Positions 17,070 to 26,489 are shown, counted from the stretch's first letter. The stretch is 64,000 nucleotides of DNA from Bradyrhizobium semiaridum (GCF_020329505.1 NZ_JAGKJJ010000016.1:1-64000); one strand, 5' to 3'. Translations and numbers: made by a program. Notes: a model not told the origin generated them from the sequence alone.

Positions 17070-19316
17070 ATGGCGTGGGGACGGAAAAAAGGCGGTGCGC
17101 GCAAGGAGCCGCTGTTCGGGCTTCCGGCCGCGCTCGCCGATCTGCGGCTCTCGCCGTCCGACCGCATTCCCGGCGGCGACGACGAGAAGCCGGCCAAAGC
17201 CAAGCCCAAGAGCAGTGACTCCGGCGGCGAGAAGCCGCGTCCCGCGCGCAGCAGCGGCGGCGGCAAGCGCCGCGGCAAGACGCGCGGCCTCGGCATCGGC
17301 CGTCTGTTCTATTGGACCGCGGTGCTCGCGTTGTGGGCCGGGATCGCGGTGATCGGTGTCGTGGTGTGGGTCGGCGCGCATCTGCCGCCGATCCAGTCGC
17401 TCGAAATTCCCAAGCGGCCGCCCACCATCCAAATCGTCGGCATGGATGGCAGCGTGCTCGCGCAGCGCGGCGAGATGGCCGGCGCCAATATCGCGCTGAA
17501 GGATTTGCCGCCCTATCTGCCGAAGGCTTTCATTGCGATCGAGGACCGCCGCTTCTATTCGCATTTCGGCGTCGACCCGCTCGGCATCGCGCGCGCGGCG
17601 TTGACCAACGTCCTGCACCGCGGCGTGTCGCAGGGCGGCTCGACCTTGACGCAGCAGCTCGCCAAGAACCTGTTCCTGACCCAGGAACGCACCATGATGC
17701 GCAAGCTGCAGGAGGCCGAGCTCGCACTGTGGCTGGAGCGCAAGCATTCCAAGGACGAGATCCTCGAGCTCTATCTCAACCGGGTCTATTTCGGCTCCGG
17801 CGCCTATGGCGTCGAGGCGGCGGCGCAGCGCTATTTCGGCAAGTCGGCGAAGAACGTGACGGTCGCGGAGGCCGCGATGCTCGCGGGCCTCGTCAAGTCG
17901 CCGTCGCGGCTGGCGCCGAACCGCAACCCCGAAGGCGCCGAGCAGCGTGCGCGGGTGGTGCTCGCGGCAATGGCCGATGCCAAATTCATCACCGAAGCGC
18001 AGGCGAAAGTCTCGAACGGCCCGGCCCTGGTCGCCGTGAAGCCGGCCGGCGCCGGCACCGTGAACTATGTCGCCGACTGGATCGGCGAAGTGCTCGACGA
18101 CCTCGTCGGCCAGATCGATCAGGACATCGTGGTGCAGACCACGATCGATCCGAGGCTGCAAAGCGCGGCCGAAGCCGCCATCATCGACGAACTCGCCGCC
18201 AAGAGCGTGAAGTTCAATGTCAGCCAGGGCGCGCTGGTGGCGATGACGCCGGGCGGCGCGGTGCGCGCGATGGTCGGCGGCCGGAACTATTCCGAGAGCC
18301 AGTATAACCGCGCGGTGACTGCGAAGCGCCAGCCCGGCTCGGCATTCAAGCCGTTCGTCTATCTCACTGCGGTCGAGTCGGGGCTGACGCCCGACACCAT
18401 CCGGACCGACGCGCCGCTCGACATCAAGGGCTGGAAGCCGGAGAACTACACCCACGAATATTTCGGCTCGGTGACGCTGACCCAGGCGCTGGCGATGTCG
18501 CTGAACACGGTGGCGGTGCGGCTCGGCCTCGAGGTTGGCCCGAAGAACGTGGTGCGCACCGCGCACCGCCTCGGCATCTCGTCGAAGCTGGAACCCAACG
18601 TCTCGATCGCACTCGGCACCTCCGAAGTGTCGGTGATCGAGCTCGTCGGCGCCTATGCGCCGTTCGCCAATGGCGGGCTCGGCATCGCACCGCATGTGAT
18701 TACCAAGATCCGCACCAGCTCAGGCAAGCTGCTCTACGACCGGCCGGCCGATCCGCCCAACCAGGTGATCGAGCCGCGGTACGATGCGATGATGAACAGC
18801 ATGATGCGCGAGACGCTGATCTCCGGCACCGCGCGCAAGGCCGAGATTCCCGGCTGGACCGCGGCCGGCAAGACCGGCACCAGCCAGGATTATCGGGACG
18901 CCTGGTTCATCGGCTACACCGCCCATCTCGTCACCGGCGTCTGGCTCGGCAATGACGACAATTCCCCGACCAAGAAGGCGACCGGCGGCGGCCTGCCGGT
19001 GGAAGTGTGGACCCGCTTCATGAAGGCGGCGCATCAGGGCGTACCTGTCGCGGCGATCCCGAACTCCCAAGGCAGTTGGGGACCGGCCAATCTGATGCAG
19101 GTCTCGTCGCAGATCACCCCGCCGTCGGCACCGCCGATGCAATTGCAGCCGCAGATGCAAGCACCGCAGCCGGCGGCGCCGATGCCATCGGGCGCCGGTT
19201 ATTACCGCCAACCGCCGCCGGTGCGCACGTCGGCGCCGCCGAATCCGAGCGCGCGGCCTGAGGCTGCGGCCGGGCTGGACGGCTGGCTGGTGGACCGGGT
19301 GTTCGGCGGGCGCTAA
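17070..19316 (+). CDS. mrcA: Class A penicillin-binding protein 1A
   Basis: Bifunctional peptidoglycan synthase (748 residues) anchored by one N-terminal helix (about 75-105) after a basic, Lys-rich cytoplasmic tail. The glycosyltransferase domain has the catalytic Glu158 in AIEDRRFYSHFGVD and QGGSTLTQQLAKNL. The transpeptidase has Ser424 in PGSAFKPFVY, MSLNTV as the SxN region and Lys601 in AAGKTGTSQDYRDAW. The last 80 residues are Pro/Gln/Met-rich and probably disordered, ending with a short conserved-looking GLDGWLVDRVFGGR. The ATG at 17070 is preferred to a TTG two codons earlier. It stands alone as a transcription unit. Confidence 0.95.
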   Translation: MAWGRKKGGARKEPLFGLPAALADLRLSPSDRIPGGDDEKPAKAKPKSSDSGGEKPRPARSSGGGKRRGKTRGLGIGRLFYWTAVLALWAGIAVIGVVVWVGAHLPPIQSLEIPKRPPTIQIVGMDGSVLAQRGEMAGANIALKDLPPYLPKAFIAIEDRRFYSHFGVDPLGIARAALTNVLHRGVSQGGSTLTQQLAKNLFLTQERTMMRKLQEAELALWLERKHSKDEILELYLNRVYFGSGAYGVEAAAQRYFGKSAKNVTVAEAAMLAGLVKSPSRLAPNRNPEGAEQRARVVLAAMADAKFITEAQAKVSNGPALVAVKPAGAGTVNYVADWIGEVLDDLVGQIDQDIVVQTTIDPRLQSAAEAAIIDELAAKSVKFNVSQGALVAMTPGGAVRAMVGGRNYSESQYNRAVTAKRQPGSAFKPFVYLTAVESGLTPDTIRTDAPLDIKGWKPENYTHEYFGSVTLTQALAMSLNTVAVRLGLEVGPKNVVRTAHRLGISSKLEPNVSIALGTSEVSVIELVGAYAPFANGGLGIAPHVITKIRTSSGKLLYDRPADPPNQVIEPRYDAMMNSMMRETLISGTARKAEIPGWTAAGKTGTSQDYRDAWFIGYTAHLVTGVWLGNDDNSPTKKATGGGLPVEVWTRFMKAAHQGVPVAAIPNSQGSWGPANLMQVSSQITPPSAPPMQLQPQMQAPQPAAPMPSGAGYYRQPPPVRTSAPPNPSARPEAAAGLDGWLVDRVFGGR

Positions 19317-19337
19317 TTGCATCCGCGCCGCGGATGC

Positions 19338-19418
19338 GTAGCCCCGATGCAGCGAAGCGCAATCCGGGGCTGCTCTCACAAATAGCGCAAGCAATCCCGG
19401 ATTGCGCTTCGCTCCGTG
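19338..19418. repeat. Dispersed palindromic repeat, family A, copy 2
   Basis: GTAGCCCCGATGCAGCGAAGCG, CAATCCGGGG and the inverted CCCGGATTGCGCTTCGCTCC. It lies between the convergent mrcA and metallopeptidase genes. The right end is diverged (GTGGCGTG in place of GGGCTACG). Confidence 0.8.
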
Positions 19419-19430
19419 GCGTGACCGCCG

Positions 19431-20186
19431 CTACTCCTGAATCCCGTAGCGGTGCAGATCGTTGCCGTGGGTATCGAGCCAGGTCTTGGCGCGCTCGACT
19501 GAGCCGCAGACCTTGCCGACCACCCGCCAGAACCGCGCCGAATGGTTCATCTCGACGAGATGGGCGACCTCATGCGCGGCGAGATAATCAAGCACGAAGG
19601 GCGGCGCGAGGATCAGCCGCCAGGAGAACGACAGCGACCCGGCCGAGGTGCAGGAGCCCCAGCGGCTGGACTGATCTCGGATCGAGATCCGCCGCACCTT
19701 GACGCCGAGTTCCGCGGCGTAAAACTGTGCCGCCTTTTGCAGATCCTTGCGCGCCTCGCGCTTGAGGAAGTCGTGCACGCGGCGGTCCATATGCTCGACG
19801 CCGCCGGCGGCGCAGATGATCTTCTCGCCGCTGTCGCGCGTCTCGGTCCATACCGTGCCACGCTCGCCCGCACGATGCACCAGCCGATGCGGCACGCCGC
19901 GCAGCGGCACCACGGTGCCCGGCTGAAACGGCGCAGCCTTCGGCAAACGGCCGAGACGAGCGGCGATCCAGCCGCCATGCAGCTGCGCGAACTCCTTGGC
20001 CTCCGCGATAAGGCCGCGCGGCGGCATCGTCAGGATCGCTTCACGGTCGGTCGGATGGATTCGCAGCGTGTAGCGGCGCGCGCGCCTGTGCCGCCTCAGC
20101 CTGATCGCGAAGAACTGGGAGCCGTGTCTGATCAAAATAGTCGAGGGTTCGGCAGGCCGCCGATAGAGGAGCGCGCGAGTAGCCAT
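19431..20186 (-). CDS. YgjP/DUF45-family zinc metallopeptidase-like protein
   Basis: A 251-residue protein of the YgjP-like (M48-type, DUF45) family. The zinc site HEVAHLVEMNHSARFW holds HExxH, followed by the family's spaced His. RDQSSRWGSCTSAGSLSFSWRLILAPPFVLDYLAAHE is the strongly conserved block just before it. The N-terminal half is basic (RLRRHRRARRYTLRI), as in many members. The role of the family is poorly defined. Start taken at the ATG at 20184-20186; a longer frame adds 28 codons without a ribosome site. Confidence 0.85.
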   Translation of the reverse strand: MATRALLYRRPAEPSTILIRHGSQFFAIRLRRHRRARRYTLRIHPTDREAILTMPPRGLIAEAKEFAQLHGGWIAARLGRLPKAAPFQPGTVVPLRGVPHRLVHRAGERGTVWTETRDSGEKIICAAGGVEHMDRRVHDFLKREARKDLQKAAQFYAAELGVKVRRISIRDQSSRWGSCTSAGSLSFSWRLILAPPFVLDYLAAHEVAHLVEMNHSARFWRVVGKVCGSVERAKTWLDTHGNDLHRYGIQE

Positions 20187-20468
20187 TTCTGAGAGTCCGG
20201 GGAGCAGGAGTTCACCCGGATTCTGCCATATCCGCCGCCAGGGAAAGCGCTCGGCGCAAAAACAAATCATTTGCCCAATATACAGGGGCTCCCGGTTTAC
20301 GGACCTCTATGGGCTGGGGTTGGAACCGAAATTTCTTGAGTGAATCGGGGTCGAGAATTAGGTCCAAAAGATGAAATCGGATTCATCCCTTGAGCCTCGC
20401 CCGATTTGGGATTCTTTCAGTTAAATCAGCGACTTGGTTGGCCACCGAAATCCCGGCCGAAACGATAC

Positions 20469-21797
20469 CTATTCAGCCGCGGCAACCAGCGAAAGCCGCG
20501 TATTGGCCGCCGACACCATGAAATCGGATATTCTCGGCACGATTTCGGACCGGAAACGCGACCCGTTGAACACGCCGTAATGGCCGACGCCCTTCTGCAC
20601 GTAGTGCACGCGGCGATGATTGGGAATCGCGGTGCACAGTCCGTGCGTCGCCTCGGTCTGACCGAGGCCGGAGATGTCGTCCTTCTCGCCTTCCACCGTC
20701 ATCAGCGCGACGCGGCGAATCCGGGAAGGATCGACCGGCTTGCCGCGATGGGTCATCTCGCCCTTCGGCAGCGCGTGCTTGACGAACACGAGGTCGACGG
20801 TCTGCAGGTAATACTCCGCCGTGAGGTCCATCACGGCGAGATATTCGTCATAGAACTCACGGTGCTTGTCGACGAGGTCGCCGTCGCCCTTCACCAGATT
20901 GGCGAACAGCGCCTTGTGCGCGTCCATGTGCCGGTCGAGATTCATGCTGATGAAGCCGTTGAGCTGCAGGAATCCCGGATAGACGTCGCGCATCACGCCC
21001 GGATGCGGGAATGGCACCTTGGTAATGACGTTGTTGCGGAACCAGTCGATACCGCGCTCCGCGGCGAGGTCGTTGACCGCGGTCGGATTGCGCCGCGTGT
21101 CGATCGGGCCGCCCATCAGCGTCATCGACAGCGGTACGAACGGATCGTTATTGGCTTCCATCACCGAGACCGCCGCAACCACCGGCACCGAAGGCTGGCA
21201 CACCGCGATGACGTGCATGTTGCCGCCGAGGACGTGCAGCATCTCGATCAGGTAATCGACATAATCATCGAGATCGAACCGGCCGGCCGCGAGCGGCACC
21301 ATGCGGGCATCGGCCCAGTCGGTGATGTAGACCTCATGGGTCGGCAGGAAGGCTTCGACGGTGCCGCGCAGCAGGGTCGCATAGTGGCCGGACATCGGCG
21401 CCACGATCAGCACCCGCGGCTGCGGGCTGCGCAGCGGACGGGTCAGCTTGCGATCGAAATGCAGCAGGCGGCAGAACGGCTTCTCCCAGATCGAACGCAC
21501 TTCGACCGGAGTGCGGATGCCGTTGACCTCGGTCGTCGGCAGGTTCCATTCCGGCTTGCCGTAACGGCGGGTGGTGCGCTCGAACAGCTCGCATCCGGCG
21601 GCGATCGATTTGCCGAACTCGGTATGGGTCCACGGATTGAGCGGGTTCTGAAACAGGATCTTGGTGGCGTCGGTCACCGCGCGTGCCGGATTGAGCGACG
21701 CATGCGCCATCTCGTACATCCAGTACAGCGGCGTCGTGAGTGCCGGACTGCCTTCTGTCGCCAGTGGCGGAGCGCCGCCAAATTCACCGATGGGCAT
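20469..21797 (-). CDS. phaZ: Intracellular polyhydroxyalkanoate depolymerase
   Basis: A 442-residue i-PHB depolymerase that would mobilise storage polyhydroxybutyrate granules in the cytoplasm. The nucleophile position is Cys200 in VCQPSVPVVA, the cysteine-type box characteristic of the PhaZ1 class, in place of the serine lipase box. LTRPLRSPQPRVLIVAPMSGHYATLLRGTVEAFLP and YITDWADARMVPL are diagnostic, and VGHYGVFNGSRFR holds the likely catalytic His. There is no signal peptide, as expected. Start is placed at 21795-21797; an ATG 11 codons upstream is an alternative. It lies 127 bases downstream of the ABC-2 gene pair on the same strand, but a link with them is not evident. Confidence 0.93.
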   Translation of the reverse strand: MPIGEFGGAPPLATEGSPALTTPLYWMYEMAHASLNPARAVTDATKILFQNPLNPWTHTEFGKSIAAGCELFERTTRRYGKPEWNLPTTEVNGIRTPVEVRSIWEKPFCRLLHFDRKLTRPLRSPQPRVLIVAPMSGHYATLLRGTVEAFLPTHEVYITDWADARMVPLAAGRFDLDDYVDYLIEMLHVLGGNMHVIAVCQPSVPVVAAVSVMEANNDPFVPLSMTLMGGPIDTRRNPTAVNDLAAERGIDWFRNNVITKVPFPHPGVMRDVYPGFLQLNGFISMNLDRHMDAHKALFANLVKGDGDLVDKHREFYDEYLAVMDLTAEYYLQTVDLVFVKHALPKGEMTHRGKPVDPSRIRRVALMTVEGEKDDISGLGQTEATHGLCTAIPNHRRVHYVQKGVGHYGVFNGSRFRSEIVPRISDFMVSAANTRLSLVAAAE

Positions 21798-21924
21798 AAG
21801 CTTTTCAAATCCCTGTTTGCGCCGCAGCATCCTGACGAATGCAAAATAATGCGTCAATGCACCGCACAGCAGATTTGGGGGTGAGAACGCGCTAAAACAC
21901 CGAGAATCCACGCGAAAGTGACAT

Positions 21925-22749
21925 TTATTCACCACCCGACAGCAGCGAGCCATTCCGCTTGGCGCTGCGTAAAAGGGCAAGGAAGACCGCAAACGAGGCA
22001 GCGAACAGCACCGCGTTGATGACCAGCGACCAGATCATCAGGTCGGCGCGGAAGACGCGGTCGATCAAGAGCGCGCGCATGCCCTCGAACACATAGGTCG
22101 GCGGCAGGGCCCAGGCGACATATTGCAGCCAGACCGGCAGCACCTCGACCGGATAATAGATGCAGGCGAGCGGCATCACCGCGAACATCAGCGTCCAGAC
22201 GATGCTTTCCGCACCCAGCCCGTTGCGCAGCACGAGGCCCGAGGCGAACACGCCGACCGACCAGCTGGTGAAGATCAGATTGCAGAAGAAGGCGATCAGC
22301 GGCAGCCCGATGGCGTAGAAGTTGAAGCCGAAAAAGAACAGTGCCAGCAGCGTCATCGGGATCACGCCGATGGCGAGGCGGATGATGCTCATGATCATCA
22401 GCGAGAGCAGAAACTCGATCGGCTTCAGCGGGCTCATCATCAGGTTGCCGAGATTGCGCGCCCACATCTCTTCCAGGAACGAGATCGAGAAGCCGAGCTG
22501 GCCGCGGAACAGGATGTCCCACAGGATGACAGCGCCGATCAGCGTGCCGCCGGCCTGGGCGAAGAAGCCCGATGTCTGGGAGATGTAGTTCTGCAGGAAG
22601 CCCCAGGTGATGATCTGCAAGGCCGGCCAGTACACCAGCTCGAGCAGCCGCGGCCAGGACGACAGCAGCAGATACCAGTAGCGCAGCACCATCGCGTTGA
22701 TGCGATGCAGTGAGATGCCGCGATGCTGATGGCTGACGATTTCGCTCAC
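21925..22749 (-). CDS. ABC-2 type exporter permease
   Basis: A 274-residue ABC-2 membrane protein with about six spans. The family landmarks are WARNLGNLMMSPLKPIEFLLS and the late block MPLACIYYPVEVLPVWLQYVAWALPPTYVFEGMRALL. It would form the export channel for the ATPase encoded just upstream; the GTG start at 22747-22749 overlaps the ATPase stop as GTGA, so the two are translationally coupled. Substrate unknown: the family includes drug, polysaccharide and lipo-oligosaccharide (NodJ-like) exporters, and nothing here separates them. Confidence 0.88.
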   Translation of the reverse strand: MSEIVSHQHRGISLHRINAMVLRYWYLLLSSWPRLLELVYWPALQIITWGFLQNYISQTSGFFAQAGGTLIGAVILWDILFRGQLGFSISFLEEMWARNLGNLMMSPLKPIEFLLSLMIMSIIRLAIGVIPMTLLALFFFGFNFYAIGLPLIAFFCNLIFTSWSVGVFASGLVLRNGLGAESIVWTLMFAVMPLACIYYPVEVLPVWLQYVAWALPPTYVFEGMRALLIDRVFRADLMIWSLVINAVLFAASFAVFLALLRSAKRNGSLLSGGE

Positions 22750-23555
22750 GGCGCGCCCTCCCGCACCCGGCCGCGCGCGACGTCGAGAAACACCTCTTCC
22801 AGCGTGTCGCGGTTGTAGCGCGCCATGATCCGCTCGGGGCTGTCGTCGTCCTCGATCTTGCCGCGCTTCATGATGATGACGCGATCGCAGAGCCGCTCGA
22901 CCTCCAGCATGTTGTGGGACGCCAGCAGGATGGTCGCGTTGTGGGTCTTGCGATAGGTCTCGATATGCTGCCGCACCCAGTCCGCGGTATCAGGGTCGAG
23001 CGATGCCGTCGGCTCGTCCAGCAGCAACAGGTCAGGCTCGTTGATCAGCGCCTTCGCCAGCGCGACGCGGGTCTTCTGCCCGGCAGAGAGCTTGCCGTTG
23101 GAGCGATCAAGGAAATCCTTGAGGTCGAGATCCTCGGCCAGCCGGTCGATCCGCTCGCGCAAATGCTTCACCGCGTACAGACGCCCGAAGATGGTCAGGT
23201 TCTGCCGCACCGTGAGCCGCATCGGCATATCGACGTAGGGGCTCTCGAAATTCATCCGGCCCAGCACGTCGTAGCGCTGGTCCGGGATCTTCGCGCCCAA
23301 TACCTCGACGCTCCCCGAGGTTGGCAGCACCAGCCCCATGATCATCGCGATCGTCGTGGTCTTGCCGGCGCCGTTGCCGCCGAGCAGCCCGGTGATGCTG
23401 CCGCGCGCGATGCGGAAGGAGATGCCGTCGACCGCGCGGGTGGTCTTGTAGACCTTGACCAAATGCGCGACGTCGATCGCGGCCGTTCCAGCCTGATCGC
23501 CCGCCGGCGCATGATTGACCGCGGGTGCCCCCTGATCTGTCTCGCTCTGCTGCAT
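22746..23555 (-). CDS. ABC exporter ATPase
   Basis: A 269-residue ATPase paired with the ABC-2 permease. It shows Walker A GGNGAGKTTT, the signature as LSAGQKTRVALAKAL (SAGQ, a common variant of SGGQ), Walker B LLLLDEPTASLDPDTADW and switch His in LLASHNMLEVERLCD. The C-terminal ERIMARYNRDTLEEVFLDVARG is typical of ABC-2 export ATPases. The first 25 residues after the ATG at 23555 are a Gln/Ala-rich non-conserved extension; a longer frame reaches 23648 but enters the promoter region of actS. Divergent from actS. Confidence 0.9.
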   Translation of the reverse strand: MQQSETDQGAPAVNHAPAGDQAGTAAIDVAHLVKVYKTTRAVDGISFRIARGSITGLLGGNGAGKTTTIAMIMGLVLPTSGSVEVLGAKIPDQRYDVLGRMNFESPYVDMPMRLTVRQNLTIFGRLYAVKHLRERIDRLAEDLDLKDFLDRSNGKLSAGQKTRVALAKALINEPDLLLLDEPTASLDPDTADWVRQHIETYRKTHNATILLASHNMLEVERLCDRVIIMKRGKIEDDDSPERIMARYNRDTLEEVFLDVARGRVREGAP

Positions 23556-23640
23556 AGAGCCGTAGTTGAGCCATCGCGGCAGCAAGCGCAAGGCTGGAGG
23601 CAAGGCTGACGGCGTGGCTCGCGCGGCTTGACTTGTATTA

Positions 23641-23658
23641 ACGCGCAAATTTGTGCGT
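23641..23658. promoter_or_regulatory. Near-perfect palindrome between the ABC operon and actS
   Basis: ACGCGCAAATTTGTGCGT is an 18-base palindrome with a single mismatched pair, lying 28 bases upstream of the actS ATG and about 85 bases upstream of the divergent ATPase gene. It is a candidate regulator site, possibly for autoregulation by ActR, but I cannot match it to a known consensus. Confidence 0.45.
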
Positions 23659-23685
23659 CGCCCACAGCATCGCTAAAGTCCTGAT

Positions 23686-25005
23686 ATGACCGATGTCGCC
23701 TCCGATTTCCGCCAGCCACGCCGCTATGTCCGCCTGGATACGATCCTGCGGCTGCGCTGGCTGGCCGCGCTTGGCCAGCTTGTCGCGATCTTCGTCGTCG
23801 CCCAGGGGCTCGAATTCGACCTGCCGATCGTTCCCTGCGTCAGCATCGTGGCGCTCTCGGCGCTGATCAATCTGGCACTGCAGATCGCCTTCAACCCGAT
23901 GCAGCGGCTGGAGCCGGCCTATGCCGCGGCGCTGCTCGCGTTCAACATCGTCGAGCTCGGCGGGCTGCTCTATTTCACCGGCGGCTTGCAGAACCCGTTT
24001 TCGTTCCTGTTCCTGGCCCCGGTGCTGATCTCCGCCACGGTGCTGCCGATCCGGCTGACCATGGCGCTCGGCTGCCTCGCGGTCGCCTGCGCCTCGGCGC
24101 TGTTCTTCTATCATCTGCCGCTGCCCTGGGATGCCGACGATCCGCTGGTACTGCCGCCGATCTATTTGCTCGGCGTCTGGCTCTCGATCCTGCTCGCGAT
24201 CGGCGTCACCAGCCTTTACGCCTTCCAGGTGACGGAAGAGGCGCGGCAACTGTCCGACGCGCTGGCCGCGACCGAACTGGTGCTGACGCGCGAGCAGCAT
24301 CTGACCCAGCTCGACGGCCTTGCCGCCGCCGCTGCCCATGAACTCGGCACGCCGCTGTCGACGATCTTCCTGATCTCGCGCGAGCTCGAGAAGACGGTGC
24401 ATGACCCCAGCATCGCCGGCGACCTGAAGACCGTCCGCGAGCAGGCGCAGCGCTGCCGGGACATCTTGAGCAAGATCGCGCAGCTGTCCTCGAGCGGCGC
24501 GCCGTTCGACAACATGAAACTGTCGACCCTGATCGAGGAGGCGGTGGCGCCGCATCGCGATTTCGGCGTCGACATCAAGGTGCGGCTTGCTGTCGCAGCA
24601 ACTGCCGAACCGGTCGTCGCCCGCAATCCGGCGATCCTCTACGGCGTCGGAAACATCCTCGAAAACGCCGTCGATTTCGCCCACGAGACCGTCGAGGTGA
24701 ACGCATGGTGGAATGCCGAAACCGTCGAGATCGTGATCTCCGACGACGGTCCCGGCATCGCGCCGGACATGCTGAAACGGATCGGCGAGCCGTATTTGTC
24801 CCGCCGCCGCGGCGCCGATGACGTCCAAACCGCGCGCGGCGGCCTCGGGCTCGGCGTTTTCATCGCGCGGACGCTGCTGGAACGAACCGGCGCCAAGGTC
24901 TCGTTTACCAATCGCATCTTCCCCGATCACGGCGCTGTGGTTCAGATCGTCTGGCCGCGCGAGCGCTTCGAGGACGACACGTCCAACGCCGAAGCCGTGT
25001 CTTGA
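23686..25005 (+). CDS. actS: Redox-sensing histidine kinase ActS/RegB/PrrB
   Basis: Membrane-bound global redox sensor kinase (439 residues) that phosphorylates ActR. Six membrane helices fill about residues 25-180. The ubiquinone-linked heptapeptide GGLQNPF is at 99-105. The H-box has phospho-acceptor His218 in AAAHELGTPLSTI, and the redox-active cysteine of the family is conserved as Cys257 in QRCRDIL. The ATP domain has NILENAVDFA, DDGPGIAPD and GGLGLGVFIA. All elements of RegB control are present. It is 120 bases upstream of actR on the same strand. In relatives this pair controls carbon fixation, nitrogen fixation, hydrogenase and respiratory genes. Confidence 0.95.
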   Translation: MTDVASDFRQPRRYVRLDTILRLRWLAALGQLVAIFVVAQGLEFDLPIVPCVSIVALSALINLALQIAFNPMQRLEPAYAAALLAFNIVELGGLLYFTGGLQNPFSFLFLAPVLISATVLPIRLTMALGCLAVACASALFFYHLPLPWDADDPLVLPPIYLLGVWLSILLAIGVTSLYAFQVTEEARQLSDALAATELVLTREQHLTQLDGLAAAAAHELGTPLSTIFLISRELEKTVHDPSIAGDLKTVREQAQRCRDILSKIAQLSSSGAPFDNMKLSTLIEEAVAPHRDFGVDIKVRLAVAATAEPVVARNPAILYGVGNILENAVDFAHETVEVNAWWNAETVEIVISDDGPGIAPDMLKRIGEPYLSRRRGADDVQTARGGLGLGVFIARTLLERTGAKVSFTNRIFPDHGAVVQIVWPRERFEDDTSNAEAVS

Positions 25006-25125
25006 GAACCGTTCTCAATCGCGCGTCTGGCATCACGGATGCAGCATCCGCGACTTTCGGCTGCCTTGGCAGCGCCCCACTGCCGTCCCATATAATTGCG
25101 GGTGTGCCACAGGGAAAATTGGAAC

Positions 25126-25680
25126 GTGAACGCCATCGCTGAACTGAATGACCACCCGGACCGCTCGCTCCTCATCGTCGAGGACGACAAGCCGTTCCTG
25201 GAGCGCCTGTCGCGCGCCATGGAGACGCGCGGCTTCACGGTGAAGTCCTGCGATACGGTGTCCGACGGCATTGCCGAGATCGGCCGCGCCGCGCCCGCTT
25301 TCGCGGTCGTCGACCTCAGGCTTGGCGACGGCAACGGCCTTGACGTCGTCTCGGCGCTGAAGCGCAAGCGCCCCGAAGCGCGCGCCATCGTGCTGACCGG
25401 CTACGGCAACATCGCCACTGCGGTGACCGCGGTGAAGATGGGCGCCGTCGACTATCTGTCGAAGCCGGCCGACGCCGACGACGTCGTCGCCGCGCTGCTG
25501 GCAACCGGCACCGAGAAGTCGGAACTGCCGACCAACCCGATGTCGGCAGACCGCGTGCGCTGGGAGCACATCCAGCGCATCTACGAGATGTGCAACCGCA
25601 ACGTCTCGGAGACCGCGCGCCGCCTCAACATGCACCGCCGCACCTTGCAGCGCATCCTCGCCAAGCGCGCACCGAGATAA
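25126..25680 (+). CDS. actR: Redox response regulator ActR/RegA/PrrA
   Basis: A 184-residue two-domain response regulator, the partner of ActS. The receiver has Asp pair in LIVEDDKPF, phospho-acceptor Asp63 in VVDLRLGDGNG, Thr in IVLTGYG and Lys in YLSKPA. The C-terminus is a Fis-type helix-turn-helix, NVSETARRLNMHRRTLQRIL, identical in form to RegA of purple bacteria. The start is the GTG at 25126 (MNAIAELNDHPDRS), which gives the family's standard length and is preceded by AGGGAAAA; a TTG 10 codons earlier is less likely. Confidence 0.95.
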   Translation: MNAIAELNDHPDRSLLIVEDDKPFLERLSRAMETRGFTVKSCDTVSDGIAEIGRAAPAFAVVDLRLGDGNGLDVVSALKRKRPEARAIVLTGYGNIATAVTAVKMGAVDYLSKPADADDVVAALLATGTEKSELPTNPMSADRVRWEHIQRIYEMCNRNVSETARRLNMHRRTLQRILAKRAPR

Positions 25681-25741
25681 GCAGCCGTTTTGGAATTTCA
25701 AATGGCCGGGTCATCCCGGCCATTTTGGTTTTGGACCTCTT

Positions 25742-25828
25742 GTAGCCCGGAGGAGCGGAGCGAAATCCGGGGCCGGTCCATCCGCGGAAGGTCTTGCCCA
25801 GATTGCGCTGCGCTGCATCCGAGCTACA
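25742..25828. repeat. Dispersed palindromic repeat, family A, copy 3
   Basis: GTAGCCCGGAGGAGCGGAGCG and the inverted GATTGCGCTGCGCTGCATCC-GAGCTAC. It fills the gap between the convergent actR and mmcB genes. Confidence 0.82.
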
Positions 25829-25837
25829 GAAGCAGCC

Positions 25838-26323
25838 TCAAAACTCCGCATGCCCTTGCGGGTCGATCAGGCGGTTGATCCGCTGCGCCGCAGCCATGGC
25901 GAAGCGTACCGTCATCGCTTTGCGTGTCGCCGCCGGCAGGCGATGTTCCGGCGCCTCGCAATGCAGATGCGCGCCATAGGCGTCGGCGATGATCAACCCG
26001 GTGTCTTCGGGAAAGATCTCGCAGGGGAGGTCCTGGGTGAAGGCGAAGAACAGCCGGTCGCAATGCATCCGGTAGTCCTGCCATTTCTGGTCGGCGCGCA
26101 GATCCTCCACCGACGATTTGATCTCGACGATCCAGATCTCGCCGCGCTCGTTCAGCGCCACCAGATCGGCCCTCCGGCCGGACGGCAGCGGCAACTCGCT
26201 GATGCAGGAAAATCCCAGCGATCTCAGCAGCCTCGCCGTGCCGCGCGCGATCGCGAGCGCGGTCTCCGACTGGCGTCGGTCAGGCGTAGGCACGAGCGCG
26301 ATCTGGCGGGCGGATGATTCCAT
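25838..26323 (-). CDS. mmcB: MmcB-family DNA repair protein
   Basis: A 161-residue protein with a PD-(D/E)xK nuclease-like core: RRADLVALNERGEIWIVEIKSS supplies Asp, Glu and Lys in the expected spacing, followed by DLRADQKWQDYRMHCDRLFFA. This matches the alphaproteobacterial MmcB family, reported as a mitomycin-C resistance factor under the SOS response in Caulobacter. The ATG at 26321-26323 starts MESSARQIALV; the frame runs a further 38 codons upstream through a family C repeat, so the shorter form is chosen. No LexA box was confidently seen upstream. Confidence 0.82.
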   Translation of the reverse strand: MESSARQIALVPTPDRRQSETALAIARGTARLLRSLGFSCISELPLPSGRRADLVALNERGEIWIVEIKSSVEDLRADQKWQDYRMHCDRLFFAFTQDLPCEIFPEDTGLIIADAYGAHLHCEAPEHRLPAATRKAMTVRFAMAAAQRINRLIDPQGHAEF

Positions 26324-26349
26324 TCGAGGCAGATTAGCCGATTCCGCCG

Positions 26350-26400
26350 GAGCATGATCCGGAAAAGTGGAAGCCGGTTTTTCCGAACAGATCATGCTCA
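26350..26400. repeat. Dispersed palindromic repeat, family C, copy 2
   Basis: GAGCATGATCCGGAAAAGTGG and the far arm TTTTTCCGAACAGATCATGCTC, in the opposite orientation to copy 1. It lies upstream of mmcB and next to the truncated end of the VWA pseudogene. Confidence 0.83.
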
Positions 26401-26489
26401 AACAACAGGACGGCGGCAGCGCCGGATTCGGCCGCAAATTCGTGGGGAAGCCGCCTTGATTCCGGCCTCAAGCCACCGCGGGGAGCCGG

